Below are positions 35,319-44,486 of a DNA stretch of 64,000 nucleotides, one piece after another (the first letter of the stretch is position 1; each line of letters begins with the position of its first letter). The notes below the pieces were generated by a model, which searched no databases, was not told the DNA's origin, and saw only the letters and a list, made by a program, of their open reading frames with translations. This DNA comes from Novosphingobium umbonatum (lineage in GTDB: Bacteria > Pseudomonadota > Alphaproteobacteria > Sphingomonadales > Sphingomonadaceae), in the NCBI RefSeq assembly GCF_004005905.1, contig NZ_SACO01000001.1, positions 248,001-312,000 of the forward strand. The letters run 5' to 3'. The position numbers and the translations under genes were made by a program.

Positions 35319-36549
35319 TCCATTGCTGTTTGGCGAGATCGACCCGCCCCAGCGCCTGCTGATGGGGCCGGGGCCGGTCAATGCCCATCCCCGTGTCTTG
35401 CGGGCGATGAGCGCGGATCTGCTGGGCCAGTTTGACCCCGAAATGACCGCCTATATGAATCAGGTCATGGCGCTCTATCGCCCCGTGTTCGGTACGCAAA
35501 ACCGGTGGACTATGCTGGTGGATGGCACCGCGCGGGCGGGAATCGAGGCCGCGCTGGTCAGCCTGATCCAGCCGGGCGAAACCGCGCTGGTGGTCAATTT
35601 CGGGCGGTTTGGGCTGCTGTTGCAGGAGATCCTGACGCGCATTGGTGCAAAATTCGAAACCGTGGACGCGCCTTGGGGCGAGGTGGTGCCGATGGAGGCG
35701 ATCCGCGAGGCCGCCTTGCGCGTTCAACCCCGCCTGATTTGCAGCGTGCATGGCGATACGTCGACCACCATGGCCCAACCGCTGGACAGGATTGGCGCGA
35801 TTGCTGCTGAAGTGGGCGCACTGACCTATGTCGATGCGACCGCCACGTTGGGCGGGATGGAGATTGCGGCTGACCGCTGGGGCGTGGATGTCATCACCGC
35901 CGGTTTGCAGAAATGCTTGGGCGGGCCTTCGGGCATTGCGCCTATCACCATTTCGGACGCAGCGGCGGCGCATATTTTCACCCGCCGCCATGATGAAAAG
36001 GGCATACGCGCGGCGGACGCGGTGGATGGCCAGGGGCCGCGCATACCCTCCAACTATTTCGATCTGGCCATGATTATGGATTACTGGAGCGAAAAGCGCC
36101 TCAACCACCATACAGAAGCCACCTCCATGCTCTATGGCGCGCGGGAATGCGCGCGTGTGGCCTTGGGCGAAGGGCTGGAGGCACGTTTCCTGCGCCACCG
36201 CAAGGCGGGCGCGGCGATGAGCGCTGGCTTGCGCGCCATGGGCCTAACGCTGTTTGGCGATGACGCCCATCGCATGACCAATGTGACCGGCGTCTATATC
36301 CCCTCTGGCGTCGATGGCGAGGCTGTGCGCCGCGCCATGCGCGAGCATTTCGAGATCGAGATCGGCACCGCTTTCGGCCCCTTGGTGGGCAAGATCTGGC
36401 GGCTTGGCGCGATGGGCTATAATGCGATGAAGCATAAGGTGCTGCTGACTTTGGGCGCGCTGGAGGCCTGTCTTGTGGCAGAGGGCGTTAGCCTGCCCTT
36501 GGGCGCGGCGGTGCCGGCGGCGCTGGCAGCTTGGGAGGCAACGCTGTGA
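35311..36549 (+). CDS. pucG: (S)-ureidoglycine-glyoxylate aminotransferase
   Basis: The 412-residue class V aminotransferase has LMGPGPVNAHPRVL at the N terminus, VDATATLGG (D175) and the PLP lysine in ITAGLQKCLGGPSG (K201). RLGAMGYNA near the C terminus is shared with alanine-glyoxylate and ureidoglycine-glyoxylate aminotransferases. With allantoate amidohydrolase before and PuuE after, it should transfer the amino group of ureidoglycine to glyoxylate, giving oxalurate and glycine. The ATG lies eight bases inside the preceding gene. Klebsiella HpxJ is the equivalent; the older Bacillus name is PucG. Confidence 0.9.
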   Translation: MLDPLLFGEIDPPQRLLMGPGPVNAHPRVLRAMSADLLGQFDPEMTAYMNQVMALYRPVFGTQNRWTMLVDGTARAGIEAALVSLIQPGETALVVNFGRFGLLLQEILTRIGAKFETVDAPWGEVVPMEAIREAALRVQPRLICSVHGDTSTTMAQPLDRIGAIAAEVGALTYVDATATLGGMEIAADRWGVDVITAGLQKCLGGPSGIAPITISDAAAAHIFTRRHDEKGIRAADAVDGQGPRIPSNYFDLAMIMDYWSEKRLNHHTEATSMLYGARECARVALGEGLEARFLRHRKAGAAMSAGLRAMGLTLFGDDAHRMTNVTGVYIPSGVDGEAVRRAMREHFEIEIGTAFGPLVGKIWRLGAMGYNAMKHKVLLTLGALEACLVAEGVSLPLGAAVPAALAAWEATL

Positions 36550-37427
36550 GCCGCGACCTCATCGGCTATGGCGCAAACCCGCCTGCGGCCCATTGGCCCG
36601 ATGGCGCGAAGGTCGCGGTCAATTTCGTCATCAATTATGAAGAGGGGGCAGAAAACAGCCCGCTCTATGGCGATGAGCTATCCGAAGGTTTCCTGTCGGA
36701 TATGGTCGGCGCGGCCCGCCATCCCGCCCGCGCCATGGCGATGGAAAGCCTGTATGAATATGGCAGCCGCGCCGGTTTCTGGCGCCTGCACCGATTGTTC
36801 ACCGAAAGAGGCTTGCCCGTCACCGTGTTCGGCGTGGCCGCCGCGATGGAACAAAATCCCGATGCGGTGGAGGCCATGTTGAAGGCCGATTGGGAAGTGG
36901 CGACCCACGGCTACCGCTGGATCGATTACCAATACATCCCCGAAGAGGTGGAGGCCGAGCATATTGCCAAGGCGATCGAAATCCACACCACGCTGACCGG
37001 CACCCGCCCACTTGGCTGGTATCAGGGCCGCACCAGCCCGAACACCGCCCGCCTTGTGGCGCAGGAAGGTGGCTTTATCTATGATGCCGATTCCTATGCC
37101 GATGACTTGCCCTATTGGGACCGGCAGCATGGGAAAGCACAGCTCATCGTGCCCTACAGCCTTGATGCCAATGACATGAAAATGGTGGCCTTGAACGGTT
37201 TTACAGAAGGCGAGCAATTCTTCCGCTATCTGCGCGACACATTCGACCAATTGGCCGAAGAAGGCGGGCGGATGATGAGCATTGGCCTGCATGGCCGCAT
37301 CGCAGGGCGTCCGGGCCGCACGCGGGCAGTGGCGCGTTTTATCGACCATGTGCTGGCCAGCGGCCAAGGCTGGATCACCCGCCGCATCGACATTGCCCGT
37401 CACTGGATGGAGCAAACTCCGGCATGA
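36546..37427 (+). CDS. puuE: allantoinase PuuE (polysaccharide-deacetylase fold)
   Basis: The 293-residue protein has a NodB-like polysaccharide deacetylase fold with PuuE-specific landmarks: VAVNFVINYEEGAENSPLYGD, EVATHGYRWIDYQ, GWYQGRTSPNTARL and SIGLHGRIAGRPGR. PuuE is a metal-independent allantoinase that opens allantoin to allantoate. The start is GTG at 36546, overlapping the aminotransferase stop (GTGA). Its own stop overlaps the next ATG. This is unrelated in fold to the amidohydrolase-type AllB allantoinase. Confidence 0.93.
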   Translation: MSRDLIGYGANPPAAHWPDGAKVAVNFVINYEEGAENSPLYGDELSEGFLSDMVGAARHPARAMAMESLYEYGSRAGFWRLHRLFTERGLPVTVFGVAAAMEQNPDAVEAMLKADWEVATHGYRWIDYQYIPEEVEAEHIAKAIEIHTTLTGTRPLGWYQGRTSPNTARLVAQEGGFIYDADSYADDLPYWDRQHGKAQLIVPYSLDANDMKMVALNGFTEGEQFFRYLRDTFDQLAEEGGRMMSIGLHGRIAGRPGRTRAVARFIDHVLASGQGWITRRIDIARHWMEQTPA

Positions 37428-37804
37428 AGATCAACGACCCCGCCCCGCTGGCCGAAGTGACCGCCGCTTTTGAGGCCTATGAAGCCGCGCTGATGGCGGA
37501 TGACATTCCCGCGATGGACGCCCTGTTCCATGATGCGCCCACCACCAACCGCTATGGCGTGGGCGAAGTGCTGTATGGCATCGAGGCAATCCGCGAGTTT
37601 CGCAAAGGACGCGGCGGATCGCCGCAACGTCGCTTGGGGCGGGTGTCCATCGTCACCTATGGCAATGCCTTTGCCACCGCCGATGCCGAATTCTTCCGCG
37701 AGGGCAGCAGCCAGCGCGGGCGGCAGACGCAGGCTTGGGTCAAATTTGCCGATGGCTGGAAGGTCGTTTCCGCCCATGTCAGTCTGGAAGGAGCCAGCCA
37801 TTGA
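37424..37804 (+). CDS. hpxZ: oxalurate catabolism protein HpxZ (DUF3225/AtzH-like)
   Basis: The 126-residue protein is a SnoaL/NTF2-like domain of the DUF3225 family (AALMADDIPAMDALFHDAPTTNRYGVGE; REFRKGRGG; AWVKFADGWKVVSAHVSLE). HpxZ is found with HpxW, HpxX and HpxY in oxalurate-utilising bacteria, and the related AtzH is linked to the carboxybiuret amidase complex. It overlaps puuE and uraD by four bases each. Its separation from hpxXYW by four genes is a local rearrangement of the usual order. The precise reaction or structural role is not settled. Confidence 0.88.
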   Translation: MKINDPAPLAEVTAAFEAYEAALMADDIPAMDALFHDAPTTNRYGVGEVLYGIEAIREFRKGRGGSPQRRLGRVSIVTYGNAFATADAEFFREGSSQRGRQTQAWVKFADGWKVVSAHVSLEGASH

Positions 37805-38241
37805 CCGCCCTGTTTGAACATAGCCCATGGGTGGAGGCACGCGCCGATGCCGCGCCATCCAGCGGCGACCGTCATGCCGATCTGATGGCGGTGGTCTATG
37901 CCGCCACGCGGGATGAACAGCTCGCCCTGATCCGCGCCCATCCCGAACTGGCGGGCAAGGCCGCGGTGGATGGCACTTTGACGCAGGCCAGCGCCGCCGA
38001 ACAGGCCAGCGCCGGGCTGGACCGGCTGACGCAAGAGGAGTTTGACCGTTTCCACGCGCTCAATGCCGCCTATCGCGCCGCGCATGACATGCCTTTCATC
38101 ATCTGTGTACGCCTGACCGACAAGGCGGGCATTCTGGCCGCAATGGAAGCGCGGGCGGGCAACGATACCGAGGTCGAAATCGCCACCGCGCTGGCCGAGA
38201 TCGGCAAGTTAACCAAGCTGAGGCTGGAGGATCTGGCGTGA
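37801..38241 (+). CDS. uraD: OHCU decarboxylase
   Basis: The 146-residue protein converts 2-oxo-4-hydroxy-4-carboxy-5-ureidoimidazoline (OHCU) to S-allantoin. The catalytic His is in RAHPELAGK (H47), followed by a helical region and the PFIICVRL strand. The start is TTG at 37801, overlapping the hpxZ stop as TTGA; the earlier in-frame region lies inside hpxZ. The protein is short at the N terminus compared with typical OHCU decarboxylases of about 165 residues, but FEHSPWVEARA is already the conserved beginning. It overlaps uraH, the preceding enzyme of the pathway, by four bases. Confidence 0.92.
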   Translation: MTALFEHSPWVEARADAAPSSGDRHADLMAVVYAATRDEQLALIRAHPELAGKAAVDGTLTQASAAEQASAGLDRLTQEEFDRFHALNAAYRAAHDMPFIICVRLTDKAGILAAMEARAGNDTEVEIATALAEIGKLTKLRLEDLA

Positions 38242-38579
38242 GCGCGACCCTATCGACCCATGTGCTGGACACGATGCATGGCGTGCCCGCCGCTGGTATC
38301 AGCGTGACGCTGACCGGCCCCGACGGGATCAGCGCCAGCGTCACCACCAATGGCGATGGCCGCGCGCCCGATCTGCTGGCGGGTATCCCCGCCCTGCCCG
38401 CGGGCGCCTATCGGTTGAGCTTTGGTGTGGCGGATTATTTTCGCGCCCGCGGGGTCACCCTGCCCGATCCGCCGTTTCTGGATTTGGTGAGCATCGAATT
38501 TGGCCTTGGGTCCAGTGGACATTACCATGTGCCGCTGCTGGTCTCGCCCTTTTCCTATTCCACCTATCGCGGGAGCTGA
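38238..38579 (+). CDS. uraH: 5-hydroxyisourate hydrolase
   Basis: The 113-residue transthyretin-like enzyme hydrolyses 5-hydroxyisourate, the product of urate oxidase, to OHCU. It has the N-terminal STHVLDT (H8), GHYHVPLLVSPFSYSTYRG and the diagnostic C-terminal YRGS tetrapeptide. The start is GTG at 38238, overlapping the uraD stop. No signal peptide is present. Its presence implies that the cell makes 5-hydroxyisourate, although no urate oxidase gene is seen nearby. One base separates its stop from the xdhA ATG. Confidence 0.95.
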   Translation: MSATLSTHVLDTMHGVPAAGISVTLTGPDGISASVTTNGDGRAPDLLAGIPALPAGAYRLSFGVADYFRARGVTLPDPPFLDLVSIEFGLGSSGHYHVPLLVSPFSYSTYRGS

Positions 38580-38580
38580 G

Positions 38581-39996
38581 ATGATCCGTTTTCTGCTCGA
38601 TGGGCAAAGGCACGAGATGGAAGTCGGCGCGCAGGAAACCGCGCTGCATGTCATCCGTGAAAGGTTGGGGCGGCGCGGCACCAAGGAAGGCTGTGGCGAG
38701 GGCGATTGCGGCGCCTGCACCGTGCTGCTGGGCGAGGCCGAGGGCGACCATGTTGCATGGCGCGCGGTCAATGCCTGTATCATGCTGGCGCCCATGCTGG
38801 ATGGCAAGGCGCTGGCTACGGTGGAAAGTCTGGGCACGCCCGAGCATCTCTCCCCCGTGCAGGCCGAGATGGTGGCGCGCCACGGCAGCCAATGCGGATT
38901 TTGCACGCCCGGTTTTGTCATGAGTCTGGAAGGCCGCGCGCGTTGTGGTCTGGGCACGGTGGGGCGCGACGTAGCCGATGTGCTGTCGGGCAATCTGTGC
39001 CGTTGCACCGGCTATGGCCCGATTCTGGAGAGCGCTCAGGCCTGCGCCCCCACCCCGCGCGATGATAGCGAGAGTTTGGCGGCTTTGCTTAGCCTCGCCC
39101 CCATCGGCAAGGGCGCCAACTGGCACGCCCCGCGCAGCAGCGATGAACTGGCCGCGCTTCTGCTGGAACAGCCCGAGGCAAGGATCGTGGCAGGGGCTAC
39201 CGATGTTGGCCTGTGGGTCACCAAACAGATGCGCGATCTGGGCCATGTGATCTTCCTTGGCGATGTGGCGGATTTACGCGGGATAGAGGAGAAGGCCGAG
39301 GGCGTAACCTTGGGCGCCGGCGTCAGCTATTCGGCGGGCTGGGATGCTTTGGCGCGGCTGCATCCCGATCTGGGCGAATTGGTGCGGCGCATTGCCGGAA
39401 CGCCGGTGCGCAATGCGGGCACGATTGGCGGCAATATCGCCAATGGATCACCGATTGGCGATATGCCCCCCGCGCTCATCGCCTTGGGCGCGCAGCTGAC
39501 CCTGCGACGCGGCGATGAAAGGCGGACCATCCCGCTGGAGGATTTCTTCATCACCTATGGCAAGCAGGACCGGCGCGAAGGCGAATTTGTCGAAAGCATC
39601 TTCATCCCCCGTCCTGCGTCCGATGCCGTGATCCAGATCACCAAACTGTCCAAACGGTTTGACAGCGACATTTCCGCCGTCTGCGGCGCGATCCATTTGC
39701 GCCTTGCCGATGGCATCATTCAATCCGCCCGCATCGCCTTTGGCGGCATGGCGGGCACGCCCAAACGCGCCCTTGCCACCGAAGCCGCGCTGACCGGACA
39801 GGTCTGGGCCGAGTCCAGCATCGAGGCGGCCATCCCTGCCCTGGCGCTGGATTACCAACCTTTGAGCGATGTGCGCGGATCTTCGGCCTATCGGTTAACC
39901 GTCGCGGGCAATCTGCTGCGCCGCCTATGGCTGGCACAGCAGGGCGAGGCGGTGAGCGTTTTGCCCCATCTCAACAAAGAGGCAACCCATGGCTGA
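38581..39996 (+). CDS. xdhA: xanthine dehydrogenase small subunit (FeS/FAD)
   Basis: The 471-residue subunit combines two 2Fe-2S domains and an FAD domain. The first cluster uses C38, C43, C46 (CGEGDCGACTV) and C66. The second uses C105, C108 (CGFCTPGFVM), C140 and C142 (CRCTGYGP). The FAD domain starts near residue 180, with VAGATDVGLWVTK and GTIGGNIANGSPIGD. It passes electrons from the molybdenum subunit to NAD+ during oxidation of hypoxanthine to xanthine and urate. It begins one base after uraH and overlaps xdhB by eight bases. Confidence 0.96.
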   Translation: MIRFLLDGQRHEMEVGAQETALHVIRERLGRRGTKEGCGEGDCGACTVLLGEAEGDHVAWRAVNACIMLAPMLDGKALATVESLGTPEHLSPVQAEMVARHGSQCGFCTPGFVMSLEGRARCGLGTVGRDVADVLSGNLCRCTGYGPILESAQACAPTPRDDSESLAALLSLAPIGKGANWHAPRSSDELAALLLEQPEARIVAGATDVGLWVTKQMRDLGHVIFLGDVADLRGIEEKAEGVTLGAGVSYSAGWDALARLHPDLGELVRRIAGTPVRNAGTIGGNIANGSPIGDMPPALIALGAQLTLRRGDERRTIPLEDFFITYGKQDRREGEFVESIFIPRPASDAVIQITKLSKRFDSDISAVCGAIHLRLADGIIQSARIAFGGMAGTPKRALATEAALTGQVWAESSIEAAIPALALDYQPLSDVRGSSAYRLTVAGNLLRRLWLAQQGEAVSVLPHLNKEATHG

Positions 39997-42274
39997 GGTG
40001 CAAGTACCCCATACCCATGACAGCGCCCGCCTGCATGTCACCGGACAGGCAGCCTATATTGACGACCTGCCCCAACCTGCGGGCCTGCTGCATCTGGCCT
40101 TTGGGCTGTCGGGTAAGACCCATGCGCGGATCCTGGCGATGGACCTGTCCGCCGTGCGTGCCGCGCCTGATGTGGTGGCTGTGTTCACCGCGCAAGATGT
40201 GCCGGGGGAAAACAATGTCGGCCCCTTGCGCCATGACGAGCCTTTGCTGGCGCATGATGAAGTGCTGTTCCACGGCCAGCCGCTGTTTCTGGTCGCCGCG
40301 CGCAGCCATATGGCCGCCCGCCGCGCGGCGCGTCTGGCCAAGGTGGACTACGAGGAACTCCCTGCCCTGCTCTCCGTAGCCGATGCAATGACAGCGCAAA
40401 GCTTTATCGAGCCCAGCCAGCGCATGGCGCGCGGCGATGCCGATGCAGCCCTTGCCGCTGCCCCGCACCGCCTGACCGGCACTCTGGAGATTGGCGGGCA
40501 GGAGCATTTCTATCTGGAAGGGCAAATCGCGCAGGCCATGCCGCTGGAGGATGGTCAGGTGCATGTCTGGTCCTCCACCCAGCATCCATCCGAAGTGCAG
40601 CATCTGGTCGCCCATCTGCTGGGCAAGCCATCTGCCGACGTAACCGTGGAAGCGCGGCGTCTGGGCGGCGGCTTTGGCGGCAAGGAAACGCAGGCCACGG
40701 CGCCCGCCGCCGCCTGCGCCATGGTGGCGCAATTGACCGGCCAACCTGCCCGCCTGCGCTATGACCGCGATGATGACATGGTACTGACCGGCAAGCGTCA
40801 TGATTTCGCCATCACCTATGATGTCGGCTTTGACGGGGAAGGACGCCTGCAAGGGCTGAAGCTCGATCTGGCCTCGCGCTGCGGGATCAGCGCGGATCTT
40901 TCCGCCTCGATCAATGATCGCGCCATGTTCCATGCGGACAATGCCTATTTCCTGCCTGCGGTGGAAATCATCAGCCATCGCTGCCGCACCAACACCGTGT
41001 CCAACACCGCCTTTCGCGGCTTTGGCGGGCCGCAGGGGATGATCGCTATCGAGCGGATCATGGATGATGTGGCCGCCGCCGTGGGGCGCGATCCCTTGGC
41101 GGTGCGCCGCGCCAATCTCTATGGGCCGGAGCGCGACATTACCCCCTATGGCATGCAGGTGGCCGACAATGTGGCCCCGCAATTGCTGGCCGAGCTGGCG
41201 GCATCCTGCGATTACGAGGGCCGCCGCGCAGATGTGGCCGCGTTTAACGCGCAGCATAAAGTGCTGAAAAAAGGCATTGCCATCACGCCGGTCAAATTCG
41301 GCATCAGCTTTACCGCCACCCATCTCAATCAGGCGGGCGCTTTGGTGCTGGTCTATGCCGATGGTTCGATCCAGTTGAACCATGGCGGGATCGAGATGGG
41401 TCAGGGCCTCTATACCAAGGTCGCCCAAGTGGTGGCCGATGTGTTTGCCGTGCCTTTGAGCCGCATCCGCATCACCCCCACCCGCACCGACAAGGTGCCC
41501 AACACCAGCGCGACCGCGGCCTCATCGGGCAGCGACTTGAACGGCATGGCCGCCTATCATGCGGCGATGGAAATCCGCGAAAGGCTGGCCAATTTTATGG
41601 CCGCGCAGAATGGCGTGACAGCGGCGGATGTGCGCTTCACTCCCGAAGGCGTGGTGGCGGGGGATAGCACCCTGCCCTTTGCCGCTCTGGCGCGCATGGC
41701 CTATATGGCGCGGGTGCAGCTATGGGCCAGCGGCTTTTATGCCACGCCCGATATTCACTATGACCGCGCCGCCCATCAGGGGCGCCCCTTCTACTATTTC
41801 GCCTATGGCGCGGCCTGTAGCGAGGTGGTGGTGGATAGGCTGACCGGCGAGCATAAAGTGTTACGCACCGATATTCTGCATGATGCTGGCCGCTCGCTCA
41901 ATCCAGCGATTGATCTGGGGCAGGTGGAGGGCGGCTTTGTGCAAGGCGTGGGCTGGCTGACCACGGAAGAACTGGTGTTCCACCCCGACGGGCGCCTGCT
42001 GACCCACGCGCCCAGCACCTATAAAATCCCCACCGCCAGCGACCGGCCTGCGCAGATGAATATCGAGCTTTGGCAAGCAGGCGAGAATGTGGAGCCGACC
42101 ATCCATCGTTCCAAAGCCGTGGGCGAGCCGCCCTTCATGCTGGGCATCAGCGTGTTCAGCGCGCTAACCGAGGCTTTGCGCGCCTTTGCGCCGGATAAGG
42201 GCCTGCCGAAACTGGACGCGCCCGCCACGCCGGAGCGGATTTTGAACGCCATTGCCGAATTGGTGACGCGATGA
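39989..42274 (+). CDS. xdhB: xanthine dehydrogenase molybdopterin-binding subunit
   Basis: The 761-residue catalytic subunit binds molybdopterin. GGGFGGKETQA contacts the cofactor, TAFRGFGGPQGM carries the substrate-binding Arg, GGIEMGQGL is a second cofactor loop, and the active-site Glu is in the KAVGEPPFMLG segment near the C terminus. It performs the hydroxylation of hypoxanthine and xanthine. It overlaps xdhA by eight bases and xdhC by four, so the three-part XdhABC unit is produced together. Confidence 0.97.
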   Translation: MAEVQVPHTHDSARLHVTGQAAYIDDLPQPAGLLHLAFGLSGKTHARILAMDLSAVRAAPDVVAVFTAQDVPGENNVGPLRHDEPLLAHDEVLFHGQPLFLVAARSHMAARRAARLAKVDYEELPALLSVADAMTAQSFIEPSQRMARGDADAALAAAPHRLTGTLEIGGQEHFYLEGQIAQAMPLEDGQVHVWSSTQHPSEVQHLVAHLLGKPSADVTVEARRLGGGFGGKETQATAPAAACAMVAQLTGQPARLRYDRDDDMVLTGKRHDFAITYDVGFDGEGRLQGLKLDLASRCGISADLSASINDRAMFHADNAYFLPAVEIISHRCRTNTVSNTAFRGFGGPQGMIAIERIMDDVAAAVGRDPLAVRRANLYGPERDITPYGMQVADNVAPQLLAELAASCDYEGRRADVAAFNAQHKVLKKGIAITPVKFGISFTATHLNQAGALVLVYADGSIQLNHGGIEMGQGLYTKVAQVVADVFAVPLSRIRITPTRTDKVPNTSATAASSGSDLNGMAAYHAAMEIRERLANFMAAQNGVTAADVRFTPEGVVAGDSTLPFAALARMAYMARVQLWASGFYATPDIHYDRAAHQGRPFYYFAYGAACSEVVVDRLTGEHKVLRTDILHDAGRSLNPAIDLGQVEGGFVQGVGWLTTEELVFHPDGRLLTHAPSTYKIPTASDRPAQMNIELWQAGENVEPTIHRSKAVGEPPFMLGISVFSALTEALRAFAPDKGLPKLDAPATPERILNAIAELVTR

Positions 42275-43200
42275 GCAATTGGCGGGATTTGGCCCGAGCG
42301 GCGCTGGGCCGCGAACCGGTCGCGCTAGTCAGCGTGCTGGCCAGCGAGGGTTCCGCCCCGCGCGGGGCCGGTGCGCGCATGGCCATCACCGCCAGCGCGA
42401 TGGCGGGCACGATTGGCGGGGGCAAGCTGGAATATCAGGCGGTGGCACAAGCCCGCGCCATTCTGGCCCATCCGGCAGGCACATGGCGGGTGCAGGATTA
42501 TCCCTTGGGGCCTTTGCTGGGCCAATGTTGCGGCGGACGGGTGCGGCTTATGGTGGAACATCTGGCCGATGCCACATGGTTTGACCAACCCACGCTAAGC
42601 GTTTTGCAAGAAAGCCATATCGCCCGTCAGCCTTTGGGTTTTAGCCAAGCCCCATCGATGCCCGCACGTGGCCCCCTACCCGCCATTGGCACCGCCTTTG
42701 CCGAGCCGCAGGATGTGCCGCATCTGCCGCTGCTGCTGTTTGGCGGGGGCCATATCGGACGGGCGATTGCCTCACGCATGGCGGGCCTGCCTTTCACCTT
42801 GGGCTGGTATGATCCGCGTCCCGACCATGACACAGACGGGCTGGTGATCGCGAGCGAGGAGGAACTGGTCGCCTGCGCGGCCAGCGCCAGCGAGGCCCAT
42901 GCGGTGCTGATCCTTACCCATGACCATGCGCTGGACTATCGGCTGACCGCCGCTGCGCTGCGCAGCCCTGCGCGCTTTGTCGGGCTGATCGGGTCGGACA
43001 CCAAACGCGCGCGTTTCCTCAACCGCTTGCGCGGCGAAGGGATCGATCCTGCCCGCCTCACCTGCCCCATCGGCCTGCCCGGTCTTACGGGGCCGGAAGG
43101 CGCGCGTAAATTGCCCGATGTGATTGCCGTGGCAGTGCTGGCGCAAATGCTGGCCCTGCCGCCTCTGGTCAACATCGCCACGGTGGAGCAAGCCGCATGA
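42271..43200 (+). CDS. xdhC: xanthine dehydrogenase accessory protein
   Basis: The 309-residue XdhC binds molybdopterin and inserts the sulfurated cofactor into XdhB. The N-terminal domain has VLASEGSAPRGAGARM and GTIGGGKLEYQA. The C-terminal Rossmann-like domain has LLLFGGGHIGRA and RFVGLIGSDTKRARF, ending in CPIGLPGLTG. It overlaps xdhB and guaD by four bases each. It is not a catalytic subunit. Confidence 0.95.
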   Translation: MSNWRDLARAALGREPVALVSVLASEGSAPRGAGARMAITASAMAGTIGGGKLEYQAVAQARAILAHPAGTWRVQDYPLGPLLGQCCGGRVRLMVEHLADATWFDQPTLSVLQESHIARQPLGFSQAPSMPARGPLPAIGTAFAEPQDVPHLPLLLFGGGHIGRAIASRMAGLPFTLGWYDPRPDHDTDGLVIASEEELVACAASASEAHAVLILTHDHALDYRLTAAALRSPARFVGLIGSDTKRARFLNRLRGEGIDPARLTCPIGLPGLTGPEGARKLPDVIAVAVLAQMLALPPLVNIATVEQAA

Positions 43201-44477
43201 CCATCTCAGCCTTTCGCGGCGAAATCCTGAGCGTACCGCAAGATCCGGCCACCACGCCTGACGCCGTCCAGCATTATCCCGATGGCTTGCTGGTGGTAGA
43301 GGATGGTCTGGTCTTGGCTCTGGGCGCCTATGAAGATCTGGCGCCGCGCTTTGCCGATGTGCCGGTGGAGCTGATCGACGGCTTGATCGTGCCCGGCTTT
43401 ATCGACACCCATATCCATTATCCGCAAACCGAGCGCATTGCCGCCCATGGCCAGCAATTGCTGCAATGGCTGGAACAGCATATTTTCCCCGCCGAGGCCG
43501 CCTTTGCGAGCCGCGCCCATGCTGATGACGTGGCCGCCTTCTTCCTCGACGAATTACTGCGTAATGGCACCACATCCGCGCTGGTTTTCGCCACCGTGCA
43601 TGAAGGCAGCGTGGACGCCTTGTTCGAGGCCGCGCTGGAACGCGGCATGCGGATCACATCGGGCAAGGTGCTGATGGATCTGGGTCCGGAGAGCTTGCGC
43701 GATACGCCCGAAAGCGGGCGGGCGCAGAGCGAGGCGCTGATCGCGCGTTGGCGCGGGCGGGGCAGGCTGGGCTATGCGGTGACGCCGCGTTTCGCACTGA
43801 CATCATCGGACGCGCAAATGGCGGTGGCGGGGGAATTGCTGGCCGCCCACCCCGATGCCATGCTGCACACCCATCTGGCCGAAAACACCGGCGAATGCGC
43901 GGCAGTCATGGAACGATTCCCCGATGCGCTGGATTATCTGGACGCCTATGACCGCTTCGGTCTGGTGGGAAAGCGCAGCCTGTTTGCCCATGCGATCCAT
44001 ATGAGCGATCGCGCCATGGGGCGCATGGCGCAGGCGGGCGCGTCGATCTCCTGCTGCCCCACCAGCAATCTGTTTCTGGGCTCGGGCCTGTTCGATCTGG
44101 CGCTGGCCGACCGGCATGGCGTGAATGTAGGCCTAGGCACGGATGTCGGCGCGGGCACCAGCTTCTCCATGCTGGCCACCCAAGGCGAGGCCTATAAGGT
44201 CTGCCAGATGCGAGGGAGCGTGCTCGATCCCTTCCGCGCGCTCTATCTGGCCACGGTGGCGGGGGCCAAGGCCCTTGGCTTCGCGGATAAGGTAGGCGCG
44301 CTGCAAGTGGGGCAGGAGGCCGATTTTCTGGTGCTGGACTGCGCGGCTACCCCGCTGCTGGCGCGGCGCTGCGCGGGGGCGTCCTTGCGCGAACGCCTAT
44401 TTGCCTTGCAAATTCTGGGCGATGACCGCTGTGTGGCCGCCACCTATATCGCTGGCATCCGCCGCCATTCGCGTTAG
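43197..44477 (+). CDS. guaD: guanine deaminase
   Basis: The 426-residue amidohydrolase-superfamily enzyme converts guanine to xanthine and ammonia. Zinc ligands and active-site elements are FIDTHIHYPQTE, HTHLAENTGE, LFAHAIHMS and GTDVGAGTS, the last being a GuaD-specific variant around the metal Asp. PRFALTSSD is also characteristic of guanine deaminases. It overlaps xdhC by four bases, so its xanthine product passes straight to the enzyme encoded next to it. Confidence 0.96.
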   Translation: MTISAFRGEILSVPQDPATTPDAVQHYPDGLLVVEDGLVLALGAYEDLAPRFADVPVELIDGLIVPGFIDTHIHYPQTERIAAHGQQLLQWLEQHIFPAEAAFASRAHADDVAAFFLDELLRNGTTSALVFATVHEGSVDALFEAALERGMRITSGKVLMDLGPESLRDTPESGRAQSEALIARWRGRGRLGYAVTPRFALTSSDAQMAVAGELLAAHPDAMLHTHLAENTGECAAVMERFPDALDYLDAYDRFGLVGKRSLFAHAIHMSDRAMGRMAQAGASISCCPTSNLFLGSGLFDLALADRHGVNVGLGTDVGAGTSFSMLATQGEAYKVCQMRGSVLDPFRALYLATVAGAKALGFADKVGALQVGQEADFLVLDCAATPLLARRCAGASLRERLFALQILGDDRCVAATYIAGIRRHSR

Positions 44478-44486
44478 GATAGAGCC

